Position numbers and translations under genes: made by a program. From Paroedura picta (lineage: Eukaryota > Chordata > Lepidosauria > Squamata > Gekkonidae), in contig NC_135384.1 of the NCBI RefSeq assembly GCF_049243985.1, positions 13,574,501-13,638,500 of the forward strand: a stretch of DNA of 64,000 nucleotides. Reading direction: 5' to 3'. Under the pieces are notes generated by a model. That model was given only the letters and a program-made list of their open reading frames with translations. It searched no databases and was not told where the DNA came from. Positions 1-9,455 of this stretch are shown in pieces (within the stretch, counting starts at the first letter, position 1; every line of letters begins with the position of its first letter).

Positions 1-235
1 TTTATTTGCTTTCCTTATCATTTTTAACGCAAATAAGTTGAAAAAGAATATTATAGGCTTCACTCTTAAAATGTACATCAACAGGGCTGGGCACAAGTCG
101 AAATTTGGCTCAAACTTGAGCTATTGGAGTTTGCAAAGAAGAAGAAGAGTATGATCTTTATATGATCTTTTTCTTATAGCAGCTTGCAATTCCCTTCCCT
201 CTTCCCACAACAGTCATATTTTTATGGTGAAATTA
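1..235 (+). repeat. Partial copy of the OR upstream block (copy 0)
   Basis: This stretch closely matches 1434-1660, 7150-7370 and 9480-9700, which lie upstream of OR genes in the tandem array. It includes the same old minus-strand tRNA-SINE remnant near 178-214. No receptor exon follows it before the next block, so it is either a relic of a damaged unit or the edge of another unit lying to the left of the window. Confidence 0.75.
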
Positions 236-665
236 GCCTTCTGTCGGCCAGAGGAGCGGCCTCGCAGCGTCTACGACGCTGCGAGGTCGCTCCGCCGGCC
301 GGCAGAAGGCTCCGGAAGAACGCCGGCCGGCAGAAGGCTCCGGAGAGCCTCGGGAGGGTGGGTGGGGGGGTGGGGGGGGACGGAAAGCCTTCTATTGGCC
401 GGAGGAGCAGCCTCGCAGCGTCGTCGTAGACGCTGCGAGCCCGCTCCGCCGGCCGGCAGAACGCTCCAGAGAGCCTCGGGTTTCAGCTCAAAAGAGACCT
501 ATTGGAAATGTCAGAAGGCTCCGGATAATAAAATGGCCGCTAGGAGGACTCGGGCAGCCTCGGGTGGCGGGTGGGCCGGGAAGCCTTCTCTCGGCCCACA
601 CAGACCCCTTTCGCCATCGCCGTGCCCTTGCCTGAGACCTCCTAGCGCCCATTTTATTACTCTTT
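236..665. repeat. GC-rich palindromic repeat island
   Basis: A CpG- and G-rich block in AT-rich surroundings. Two copies of a roughly 150-bp unit begin near 246 and 398, and each contains a palindrome built around GCAGCGTC...GACGCTGC. A separate inverted pair lies at about 530-548 and 640-660 (ATGGCCGCTAGGAGG against CCTCCTAGCGCCCAT), as expected of a small MITE. Open frames across it are not credible genes. It may be a CpG-rich non-autonomous DNA transposon or a satellite fragment. It is not found upstream of the other OR copies. Confidence 0.55.
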
Positions 666-688
666 AAAATGGGCTTATAATCTACTCA

Positions 689-2201
689 GTTATAATTCCT
701 GGAGGACTTCAGGCCTCATGTGAAGGCTAACAAACCTGGGTTCATTATTCATTTTTAAATCTGCTCTTGGATGCTTATAACTAATGCAAGCAAATTAAAA
801 AAAAAAATCTCCAGGGAACTGTGCAATCCCTGAACTCGTCCACATATCATGGTTCTTCGAGGGACTTCTAGAGGATGGAGCCACAGTCTCTAAATTATCC
901 CATAAAAGGAAGAAAATCACAAGGGTACATTATGTTGAGATGATGTAAATGTTCTTCATTTGACCATCTACATCTCTAGTATATAATGTGTAGGAGGCTC
1001 TTAATCTTGAGTTTTGCACTACCATTTAATACACAGTACTTGAAAATATGGAGAACAACAGAGAACAAATGTAAAATACTGGATGGGTGTGTAGAAATTA
1101 CAGCAAATCCACAGTGGTATTGTCTGAACAATCTTCCAAGTAACACTGGAGAACAAATAACTGGTAAGTGGCTTCTCTGCTTACTTTCGGAGTACAGGCT
1201 GTTCAATGCTTCACAATTTAGGGACTCAGTATTCTGACTCAGGAAAGCTCATGTCAGAAATCTTGACACGTAGTGAGAAGGTCCCACAAGACTCAAAATT
1301 ACCTGGAAGAAAGCAGAGAGAGAAAAGAGAGATCGGGTACTGAGTGTTAGCAGAAGGAACTTGGTATGGAAGACCTTGCTCTTAAGGGATCTAATGTGAG
1401 GTAATATTTAGGGTGTTCTGGGGAAGTGCCTGTCTTTATTTGCTTTCCTTATCATTTTTAAGGCGAACGAGTTGAACAAATAATATTATACGTTTCACTC
1501 CTAAATAGTACATCAATAGGACAAGGCACAAGGCAGTTCACGCATTGAAATTTGGCTCAAACATTTCCAGTTGGAGTTTGCAAAGAAGATGAAGAATTGT
1601 TTTTTATATGATGTTTTTCTTATAGCTGCTTGCCATCACCTTCCCTTTCCTCTTCCCAAAACAGACATCTTGTGAAGGAGGTGAGGCTGATAGAACCCTG
1701 ATATTACTGCTTGGTTAGAACAGCTCTATCAGTGCTGTAGCGAGCCCAAGGTCACCCAGCTGGCTGCATGTGGGAGGGCGTGGAATCAAAAATGGATACT
1801 GTATGGTCTAAAGCAATAAAAAAATGAACAATAATATCTTAGGATGCAATTTTAGTCTTGTATTGTGGACTTTCTATTGTGTGTCTGTGTGTAGGTCTAT
1901 GTGTATATATAACATCCCTTTTAAAATAAATTTTAAAATTATAATCCTACACATAATGTTAATATTTTGTCAAAACTAATCCATGATGGTGGTTATGGCA
2001 ATGGATTTAGTTTCAAGACAAAACAATGGGAAAGTCTTTGCTCTGTTTCATTTTATATATCTCTAAAACAATGAAAACATGCTAGAAATGCAAGTAATTC
2101 CTTAGTATTGGTGCTTCTCCAATGTCTTTATAAGTGAAACCACAAGTTCTGAAATTAAAGAAGTTCTTCTGCCTATTTAATGCAAAATTTTGTCTCATCA
2201 G
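689..2201 (+). repeat. OR upstream block, copy 1 (5' flank of the first OR)
   Basis: This begins near AATTCCTGGAGGACTTCAGG and is repeated at about 6113-8756 and 15383-16250, with a shortened copy at 9456-10241. A donor-like CTG|GTAAGT occurs at 1163/1164 and an acceptor-like TCATCAG ends at 2201. The block therefore probably holds the OR promoter, a noncoding first exon and the intron. It contains a minus-strand tRNA-SINE remnant at about 1627-1795 that was already present before the block duplicated. Confidence 0.75.
960..1163 (+). promoter_or_regulatory. Putative noncoding 5' exon and donor of the first OR gene
   Basis: The stretch ending ACAAATAACTG|GTAAGT is conserved in copies at about 6680-6881 and 15680-15875, with the donor intact in all three. 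OR genes commonly have one or more noncoding 5' exons spliced just upstream of the ATG. The transcription start is not visible, so the left edge is arbitrary. Function is inferred from the conserved donor and its position 1.05 kb before the coding exon. Confidence 0.45.
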
Positions 2202-2215
2202 ACAAAACAGGGGAA

Positions 2216-3157
2216 ATGGGAGGATATATTCAGAGAGGAGAAAATGAAACCAGAGTGATGGAATTCATCTTTCTCGGCTTTCCGGGGTCCCCATATCTAC
2301 AGGTGTTGATCTTCACACTCTTCCTTATCATGTATCTCCTGACAGTTTTGGGAAACATGTCCATCATAATTTTAGTAATCACACAACAACGTCTCCATTC
2401 TCCCATGTACTTCTTCCTCTGCAATCTCTCTTTCCTAGAGATATGGTACACCACTGTGATCATTCCTAAGACCCTTGGAATCATTATGGGGACCAGTAGA
2501 GACATCTCCTTAGCTGCCTGCAATCTACAGTTGTACTTAAGTTATTCCTGTGGATGCACAGAATATTTCCTGCTTGCTGTCATGGCCTATGACCGATATT
2601 TGGCTATATGTTTTCCACTGCACTATAGCACCATCATGGACATGAACCTTTCTGGCAAGCTGGCAGTTGCCTCTTGGCTGTGTGGATTTCTTCTCATCTG
2701 TATCCCGGCATATCTGATCTCAAGATTATCCTTTTGTGGCTCCAATGTGATTACCCATTTCTTGTGCAACATTGATTCATGGATAATTCTCTCCTGCACG
2801 GACACCTTTGAAATCGAATTAGCAACTTTTATTATTTCCGTCTTTGTAATCTTGGGCTCCTGTCTGGTCACCCTTCTTTCCTACATATACATCATTTCTA
2901 CCATTCTAAAAATATCTTCTGCCAAAGGACAGCAGAAGGCTTTTTCTACATGTTTTTCGCATCTTGCTGTTGTAGTTATCTGGTATGGATCCACCATTTT
3001 TATTTTTATTAAGCCATCTAAGCGGACATCTTTAGAAATTACCAAAATCGTGAACATCCTGAATACCATTGTGACACCACTGCTGAATCCTTTTATTTAC
3101 ACCCTAAGAAACAAAGAGGTCAAGGAGGCTGTGAAAAGTCTGTTGCACAGAGGATAA
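2216..3157 (+). CDS. Olfactory receptor, class II, OR6-like (tandem copy 1)
   Basis: An odorant-sensing seven-transmembrane receptor expected in the ciliary membrane of olfactory neurons, coupling to Golf. The single coding exon gives 313 residues, normal for the family. Visible motifs are the N-glycosylation site NET at residues 10-12, GN in TM1 at 46-47, PMYFFL at 63-68, the LSFLEIWYTT segment typical of OR6-like receptors, Cys102 at TM3, MAYDRYLAIC at 123-132, KAFSTC at 241-246 and PLLNPFIY at 288-295. An in-frame ATG lies 12 codons upstream at 2180. I reject it because TTTGTCTCATCAG just before 2202 is a splice-acceptor match, and related copies lack that ATG. It has CFSHL where most copies have CSSHL. 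It is a close paralogue of the genes at 10256, 22465 and 29808. The exact OR subfamily is inferred. Confidence 0.95.
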   Translation: MGGYIQRGENETRVMEFIFLGFPGSPYLQVLIFTLFLIMYLLTVLGNMSIIILVITQQRLHSPMYFFLCNLSFLEIWYTTVIIPKTLGIIMGTSRDISLAACNLQLYLSYSCGCTEYFLLAVMAYDRYLAICFPLHYSTIMDMNLSGKLAVASWLCGFLLICIPAYLISRLSFCGSNVITHFLCNIDSWIILSCTDTFEIELATFIISVFVILGSCLVTLLSYIYIISTILKISSAKGQQKAFSTCFSHLAVVVIWYGSTIFIFIKPSKRTSLEITKIVNILNTIVTPLLNPFIYTLRNKEVKEAVKSLLHRG

Positions 3158-4008
3158 AAAGGAGTGTGTTGTTATAAGTTCTTCTGGAAGACCGAACATG
3201 CTTTACAGTAGGGCAAAGGCGACAGTGATGATCATCCATGTAGAATCTGACATCCTGTCATCCCTTGCTTGGTCCATGTAGACTGGCATAGACCAGGCAG
3301 ATGACCTGACGGGCAGGTTAGTCAGTGTCACGATCTAGTTGTCCCTAAGTGTGCCAAGGCTTCTTACAGCTGTTGCCAGTAAAGTCATGGTCATTTTACT
3401 CCAAAAGTTTGAAAGTGACTATGGCATGATTGGTGTTTCCAAAAGAGGATCCTTTGTCTCAGTGCAATTTTAACCCATTGCTATAAAAAGGCAGGTTCTT
3501 AGATCTGTAGGTTCATAGATGAGTGCACATAGAGTTCATACCAGCTCTTTATAGTGACCCCAGCTAGAAGGTACAAGAGGCAAAACCTGAATTGAGAAAC
3601 CCACAAAAACCCATTTTGTATCATCATCATCATCATCCTTTAATTTAATTGTTCACAAAGGAACAAAAGGAATTTTCTACCCACATACTATTGGGCAGTG
3701 TTATTTTAAACTGACTGGATCTGACACACAGTGTCTGACCTTGCACTGGCGAATCACATACTCAGAATTACTATTCTGCCTCAGACCTCAAATCCAGTCC
3801 TTGTGAAGTCTACAGACATGACACACTCCCCCCTATGGCAGTCACTTTGTAGGGAGTGTACAAAGTCCTGGAGGTACCAGGGTGCATGCTGAATTGGAGT
3901 AGAATTTTGGAGCTTTGGTTATCAAGGTTTATTATTATTATTATTTAGACTAGGTGAATTGTATCAAGACATACAATCAATAACATTTGAAAACCCAAGT
4001 AAGAGTAA

Positions 4009-5200
4009 GGGCCATTCTACAGAAGGGAAATGTAGCACAATCATCACCTATTGCTGACGCTTTAAATTCTGGGTTTCAGAGGACGCCATCAGCCTACCGC
4101 TCCCTCCCAGCACTTATGTCATTACATCTGCTGATTAGTAGCGATAGCAGGGTAATCGGGAAAAGTGCATCCACCAGGGCAAAATCCCGACAGATGCCTC
4201 ACTCACCAGCCAAGTTAAATTGAGGAGGCGACCGCAGTATTCTTAATGCTAGCAAGATGGCCCACCCTTGCTCCCTCCTCCATGGCTTCCAGGATGGGAG
4301 ATGCCTGTTTAACAAAAAAAATGGCAAGTGTCACATAGCAATGCAGATTCGCTAGTCTCCCCAGAATCACTCCCAATCCTCTCATCTCTACAGAAACCTA
4401 CCCCCCCCCCCCGCCTTCTGTTTTGGACTGAGTTACATGTGCTCAAAGTTACCATGACATTTAACCAACAATCCACTCCTTCTTGTGATCTCAGCATGGT
4501 GATATAAGAGGCAAAACTGAAGTGAGGTCTCCCTCCTCCCTTCTTTTTTTGACTGAGAGATTAACCAGCACCCCCCCCCCTCTCTTTCTCCCCCTCCCCC
4601 ATGGCTTGAAAGTGCAGGGTGCATTGATCTCTATAAAGATTCTGATGAGAGCTTAGGACCCTTCCCCCCCTTTCTGTTTTTGACTGAGAGATCAACCAGC
4701 ACACCCCACCTCTTTCTTTCCCCCCCCCCCCATGGCTTGAAAGTGCAGGGTGTGTTGATCTGATGAGAGCTTAGGACTTCCCTCCCTCCTTTTGGGTGTC
4801 ACGTTGGTGTGAGTAGTCTCTCGAAATAAGCTTGCACTAGGAAAGTTTCAAAACTTTTAAGTGGAGCTGTGACAGATAACCTATGCCTCTGTGAATAAAT
4901 GAATATGAATTTCAACAATTAATTTGGTGTTCTTTTAAAAGGGGGGTTGCCGATGGGCTCTGAGCAACTGAGTGATGCTGATTGGCATGCTCGAACTGGG
5001 AGCAACCAGGTAAGTTTGTGGCATTTTTCATTGCTCCTCGGCAAAATCCGGAAGCAGGTGAGGAAAGCGGGAGAAGAAACGATAGCACTTCGAGAACGGA
5101 GATTTTGGCCAGGTGTGAAATGATGATGAGATGCTACAAAAAATACCACTGGAATATTCAGTGCTGATCACGGATTTCTACCAGCTGTGCAGAATGGACC
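4009..5200. mobile_element. Non-autonomous DNA transposon, PIF/Harbinger-like, 1192 bp
   Basis: The ends are inverted repeats: GGGCCATTCTACA on the left, and TGTGCAGAATGGACC on the right, whose complement begins GGTCCATTCTGCACA. Both ends are flanked by TAA (4006-4008 and 5201-5203). The paralogous flank in the inverted arm has a single complementary TTA at 28480-28482 with matching sequence on both sides, an empty site. A 3-bp TAA/TTA target is usual for PIF/Harbinger elements. No transposase was seen. The interior holds C-rich tandem duplications. Confidence 0.7.
4540..4780. repeat. Tandem duplication with poly-C tracts inside the transposon
   Basis: Two units with a period of about 131 bp begin near 4549 and 4680. 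Both contain TGACTGAGAGAT, a long C run, CATGGCTTGAAAGTGCAGGG and a TGATGAGAGCTTAGGAC end. A weaker third relative lies at about 4395-4440. Confidence 0.75.
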
Positions 5201-5489
5201 TAAGAATGTACGATATCAGCTGGGTAACTGAAGAAACTCATAACAGTAGTAGTTGCATACTTTTCTTATGGCATGAGGGAACATATATTTGTTACGTGGC
5301 TGCATTTCATTGGGTTGGATCAAACTAGCTTTTCACTGGTGACAAAAGAAGGAATTTCCCCACCCCCACCCCACCCGTCCAACAAAGATACTATGCTGGG
5401 GTTCATGGGATTTGCATTTACAAATTCTATATAGGATGCGAATTTGAGGGATATTGGTGAGTATGAGTGGAAATGCTGTCTTGGATTCA

Positions 5490-6060
5490 ACCCACTTTTT
5501 CACACACACATGTATTGATCAACAGCAAATGGATATGAACTACATTTTTGCTGTTCAGTTTCATTTGTGTCTCATGAACCAAAATTAACCAGAGCTTCCT
5601 AGATGAAGCAAACTGGTTCATGGTTTTTGGCTCCCTGCCACTCAGCTGTTTTTCTGGCTTCTGCAGGGAGAAGAATGCAGAGGTTAAAGGGACACAGGGT
5701 CCTTTTAAACCCCTTCTTTCCACTCTGTTCACAGATTTCCACAAACCACTCTGAACTGTTATAAAAGTTTGCAGAAGTTCATGACAATCAACCTGATACA
5801 AACTTCAGTTTGACCGTTTATGCACTGGAGGCTTCATGCTGGGCTGCAGGCTGGAGTTTTAGTCATGGCAGATTGCTCCACCTCTTCTTACACCCACATG
5901 GGGGAGCATTTGGCCCAGTGTGCCTCATCTGCCCCCGACTTGTGTTCTTGCATGGATGCTGGGGCAGTTAAGTTCCCAGTGCATAAATGGTCTTTGTGAA
6001 CCACAAACACTGCAAAATTTGTGATGAATCTTGCTTCGTGGCTCAGTTTGTAACAATCGG
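5490..6060. repeat. Dispersed repeat with imperfect inverted segments (MITE-like)
   Basis: The motifs CTCATGAACC, TTTAAACCCC, GTTCATGACA and AATTTGTGATGAAT recur at about 25880-26240 and, more diverged, at 52424-52690. The first two copies lie in paralogous OR flanks, while the third is independent, so this is a mobile repeat that predates the unit duplication. Its superfamily is not recognised. The 181-bp MITE is nested in this copy. Confidence 0.5.
5812..5992 (+). mobile_element. 181-bp MITE with 3-bp target duplication (copy 1)
   Basis: Terminal inverted repeats are GACCGTTTATGCACTGG on the left and CCAGTGCATAAATGGTC on the right. The element is flanked by TTT at 5809-5811 and 5993-5995. 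The paralogous site at 26170-26172 has one TTT and no insert. Other copies are at 32570, 35890 and, truncated, 28014. The 3-bp target duplication suggests PIF/Harbinger or a relative. Confidence 0.85.
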
Positions 6061-6157
6061 TTCTTTAGAATGCTTCTTTCTTCAACTTATTTGTTTGTTT
6101 ATATTTTTATACCAACCTTCAGGCCTCATGTGAAGGCTAATGAACCTGGGTTCATTA

Positions 6158-6435
6158 AAGGTAAAGGTATCCCCTGTGCAAACACCGAGTCATGTCTGAC
6201 CCTTGGGGTGACGCCCTCTAGCGTTTTCTTGGCAGACTCAATACGGGGTGGTTTGCCAGTGCCTTCCCCAGTCATTACTGTTTACCCCCCAGCAAGATGG
6301 GTACTCATTTTACCGACCTCGGAAGGATGGAAGGCTGAGTCAACCTTAAGCTGGCTGCTGGGATTGAACTCCCAGCCTCATGGGCAAAGCTGTCAGACGG
6401 CTGCCTTACCACTCTGCGCCACAAGAGGCTCATTA
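6158..6435 (-). mobile_element. tRNA-derived SINE, family A (CCTCTTGTGGCGCA head)
   Basis: On the minus strand it begins GAGCCTCTTGTGGCGCAGAG, with a box A-like TGGCGCAGAGTGG and a box B-like GGGAGTTCAATCCC. It ends in (TTTACC)n. It is flanked by GGTTCATTA at 6149-6157 and 6436-6444. Copy 1 of the upstream block has that sequence once, uninterrupted, so the insertion came after the blocks duplicated. Confidence 0.9.
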
Positions 6436-7330
6436 GGTTCATTATTCCTGTTTAAATCAGCTCTTGGATGCTAATAACAAATGACAAAGAGCAATAAATA
6501 TGGTTGCAAGCAAATTAAAAAAAAACTCTCCAGGGAACTGTGCAATCCCTGAACTCGTCCACATATCATAGTTCTTCAAGGGAATTCTAGAGGATGGAGC
6601 CACAGTCTCTAAATTATCCCATAAAGGAAAAAAATCACAAGGGTACATTATGTTGAGATGATGTAAATGTTCTTCATTTGACCATCTACATCTCTAGTAT
6701 ATAATATGTAGGAGGCTCTTAATCTTGAGTTTTGCACTACCAGTTAATGCACAGTACTTGAAAATATGGAGAACAACTGAGAACAAATGTAAACTACTGG
6801 ATGGGTATGTGGAAATTACAGCAAATCCAGAGTGGTATTGTCTGAACAATCTTCCAAGTAACATTGGAGAGCAAATAACTGGTAAGTGGCTTCTCTGCTT
6901 ACTTTCTGAATACAAGCTGTTCAATGCTTCACAATTTAGGGACTCAGTATTCTGACTCAGGACAGCTCATGTCAGAAATCTTGACACGTAGTGAGAAGGT
7001 CCTACAGGACTCAAAATTACCTGGAAGAAAGCAGAGAGAGAAAAGAGAGATTGGGTACTGAGTGTTAGTGGAAGGAACTTGGTATGGAAGACCTTGCTCT
7101 TAAGGGATCTAATGTGAGGTAATATTAAGGGTGTTCTGGGGAAGTGCCTGTCTTTATTTGCTTTCCTTATCATTTTTAAGGCAAACAAGTTGAACAAAAA
7201 ATATTATATGCTTCACTCCTAAAAAGTACCTCAATAGGCAGTTCACAAATTGAAATTTGGCTCAAACATTTCCAGTTGGAGTTTGCAGAGAAGATGAAGA
7301 GTTGTTTTTTATATGATGTTTTTCTTATAG

Positions 7331-7545
7331 CTGCTTGCAATCGCCTTCCATTTCCTCTTCCCAAAACAGACACCTTTTAAAGGAGGTGAGGCTGAGAGAC
7401 ACCTGATATTACTCCTTGGTCAGAACAGCTCTATCAGTGCGGTAGCAAGCCCAAGGTCACCCAGCTGGCTGCATGTGGGGGAGCGTTGGGAGGAATCAAA
7501 CCTGGCTGCATGGGAGGAATCAAACCTGGATACTATATAGTCTAA
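7331..7545 (-). mobile_element. tRNA-SINE family B remnant
   Basis: Minus-strand remnant with the family's CAGCCAGCTGGGTGACCTTG and CTCAGCCTCACC parts. It is paralogous to the remnants at 1627-1795 and 9664-9830, because the SINE was carried along when the block duplicated. Confidence 0.65.
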
Positions 7546-7548
7546 AGT

Positions 7549-7850
7549 AGCAATCCCCAACCTGTGGGCTGCGGACCACATGTGGTCCTTCGACTAATTG
7601 GAGGTGGGCCCCGAAGGACGCCTTCTCCCCCCCAGCCCTTTACTTCATCCCCCCCGGCCCTTTACAACACACTTCATTGTTGTGGCGTGTCTGTATCTTA
7701 TTTTGAAGGGAAGTTTAAACATTACCATAGCGATCAGAGAGTGCTAGGGCAGTGGTTGAGAGTAGAGTAGTAAACTACCCCCCCCACCAGGCCTCAGTAA
7801 AAGGCGTTGAGTGGTCCCTGGTAATAAAAAGGTTGGGGACCACTGGATAA
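7549..7850. mobile_element. hAT-like MITE (CCCCAACC termini)
   Basis: The left end is CAATCCCCAACCTGTGGGCT and the right end is AAAAAGGTTGGGGACCACTGG, giving complementary termini around CCCCAACC. Similar elements are at 12741-13047 and 54588-54963. This end sequence resembles vertebrate hAT/Charlie-type non-autonomous elements. The 8-bp target duplication is not clear here. Confidence 0.6.
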
Positions 7851-7935
7851 AGCAATCAAAAAAAATTTAGGATGTAATTTTAGTCTTGTATTGTGGAATT
7901 TCTATGGTGTATATGTGTGTGTGTGTATGTATATG

Positions 7936-8440
7936 TCAGTCAGCCAGTAACCTTTTATTGGCATAAAATTTGTTTTAAAAATATAGGAATATTTCGACAA
8001 AATAATAAAATAGGCCATGGGGTTACATAATCGAACAGATCTTAAAATGATTAGATAAACTATAAAAGATAAAATACAAAATAGTCAGCATATTATAAAA
8101 GCATCTTGGTTAAGACTCTGGCGACTATAATGATTACCTCTGGGTCTTTGTCAGAGAGGAGAAATTGCAAGGACTAGACTTATTTGCAGAGGGCTTGTTT
8201 CCCAGCCAAGCAACTAAACTGTCATCCCGGCATTGCTCATATAAGGAGCAATCTAACAAAATGAGTGCGATAGAGTTCGGGCAGCCAGAACCACATAGAC
8301 AGAGTCTTGCATGGTATTGGATAAGGTTAAACCTTCCTTCTTAGACCTTTAAGGGGAAAGCATTCATTCATGCAAGGAGAAAAGCTCTTCTCAGGGGAGG
8401 GACATCAAGAAGATGTAAATATGTAGGCATAAGATGTGTA
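7936..8440 (-). mobile_element. LINE 3' end fragment
   Basis: The minus-strand translation shows a C-terminal zinc-knuckle-like stretch (RLCLCG...DCSLYEQC) like those of the LINEs at 13064-14985 and 19640-20135. The 3' end is marked by ATTGGCATAA, also seen at 13100. It is heavily decayed and specific to this unit. Confidence 0.5.
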
Positions 8441-8770
8441 TATAGAACATCCCTTTTAAAATAAGTCTTAAAATTATAAGCCTAGACATAATGTTAATAT
8501 TTTGTCAAAACTAATCCATGATGGTGGATTACCATGGTGGTGGATTACCATGACAATGGTTTTAGTTACAAGACAAAACAATGGGTAAAACTTTGCTCTG
8601 TTTCATTTTATATATCTCTAAGACAATGAAAATGTGTTAGAAATGCAAGTAATTCCTTAGTATTGGTGCTTCTCCAATGTCTTTATAAGTGAAACCACAA
8701 GTTCTGAAATCAAAGAAGTTCTTCTGCCTATTTAATTCAAAATTTTGTCTCATCAGACAAAACAGGGGAA

Positions 8771-9455
8771 ATGGGAGGATATATTCAGAGAGGAGAAAAT
8801 GAAACCAGAGTGATGGAATTCATCTTTCTCGGCTTTCCGGGGTCCCCATATCTACAGGTGTTGATCTTCACACTCTTCCTTATCATGTATCTCCTGACAG
8901 TCTTGGGAAACATGTCCATCATAATTGTAGTAATCACACAACAACGTCTCCATTCTCCCATGTACTTCTTCCTCTGCAATCTCTCTTTCCTAGAGATATG
9001 GTACACCACTGTGATTATTCCTAAGACCCTTGGAATCATTATGGGGACTAGTAGAAACATCTCCGTAGCTGCCTGCAATCTACAGATGTATTTAAGTTAT
9101 TCCTGTGGATGCACAAAATATTTCCTGCTTGCTGTCATGGCCTATGACCGATAATTGGCTATATGTTTCCCTTTGCACTATAGCACCATCATGGACATGA
9201 ACCTTTCTGGCAAACTGGCAGTTGCCTCTTGGCTGTGTGGATTTCTTCTCATCTGTCTCCTGGCATTTCTGATCTCAAGATTATCCTTTTGTGGCTCCAA
9301 TGTGATTACCCATTTCTTGTGCAACATTGATTCATGGATAATTCTCTCCTGCACGGACACCTATATTATTGAATTGGCAGCTTTTATTATTTCCATCTTT
9401 GTAATCTTGGGCTCCTGTCTGATCACCCTTCTTTCCTACATATACATCATTTCTA
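8771..9455 (+). pseudogene. Olfactory receptor pseudogene, OR6-like (tandem copy 2)
   Basis: It starts like its neighbours (MGGYIQRGENETRV) and reads in frame through TM3. The Tyr128 codon of the MAYDRY motif is then TAA (9152-9154) where the paralogues have TAT. The same frame resumes afterwards with family sequence as far as SYIYIIS in TM5. At 9455/9456 the gene stops abruptly and continues as the upstream block of the next unit (GGGTGTTCTGG, paralogous to 1411 onward). About the last 80 residues (the rest of intracellular loop 3, KAFSTC, TM6, TM7) are gone. A functional receptor is not possible. Its 5' part resembles gene 1, while parts of its 3' half resemble the genes at 22465 and 29808. 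Confidence 0.95.

Larger units (their letters stand above)
3158..6110 (+). repeat. 3' flank of the first OR unit, shared with other units
   Basis: Recognisable paralogous sequence follows the ORs at 11198-13060, at 23407-26270 and, inverted, at 28246-29807. The flank therefore belongs to the duplicated unit. Inside this copy are a TAA-flanked 1192-bp transposon (4009-5200) and a 181-bp MITE (5812-5992). Both are absent from the paralogous positions. No credible coding region was seen. Confidence 0.7.
6113..8770 (+). repeat. OR upstream block, copy 2 (5' flank of the broken OR)
   Basis: Paralogous to 689-2215. The donor-like CTG|GTAAGT is at 6881/6882, and the acceptor-like TCATCAG lies about 14 bp before the ATG at 8771. 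This copy is longer because it gained a SINE (6158-6435), a hAT-like MITE (about 7549-7850) and a LINE 3' end (about 7936-8440). Confidence 0.75.

Noticed and set aside
976-1237. Matching 76-83 codon frames repeated in the upstream blocks
   Set aside because: They recur only because the block is duplicated. The frames differ in stops between copies and contain a splice-donor match, which fits a noncoding exon better.
2230-2871. Antisense open frames inside every OR exon
   Set aside because: The same shadow frames recur at identical positions in all close OR copies, because the sense sequence is conserved. There is no independent coding support.
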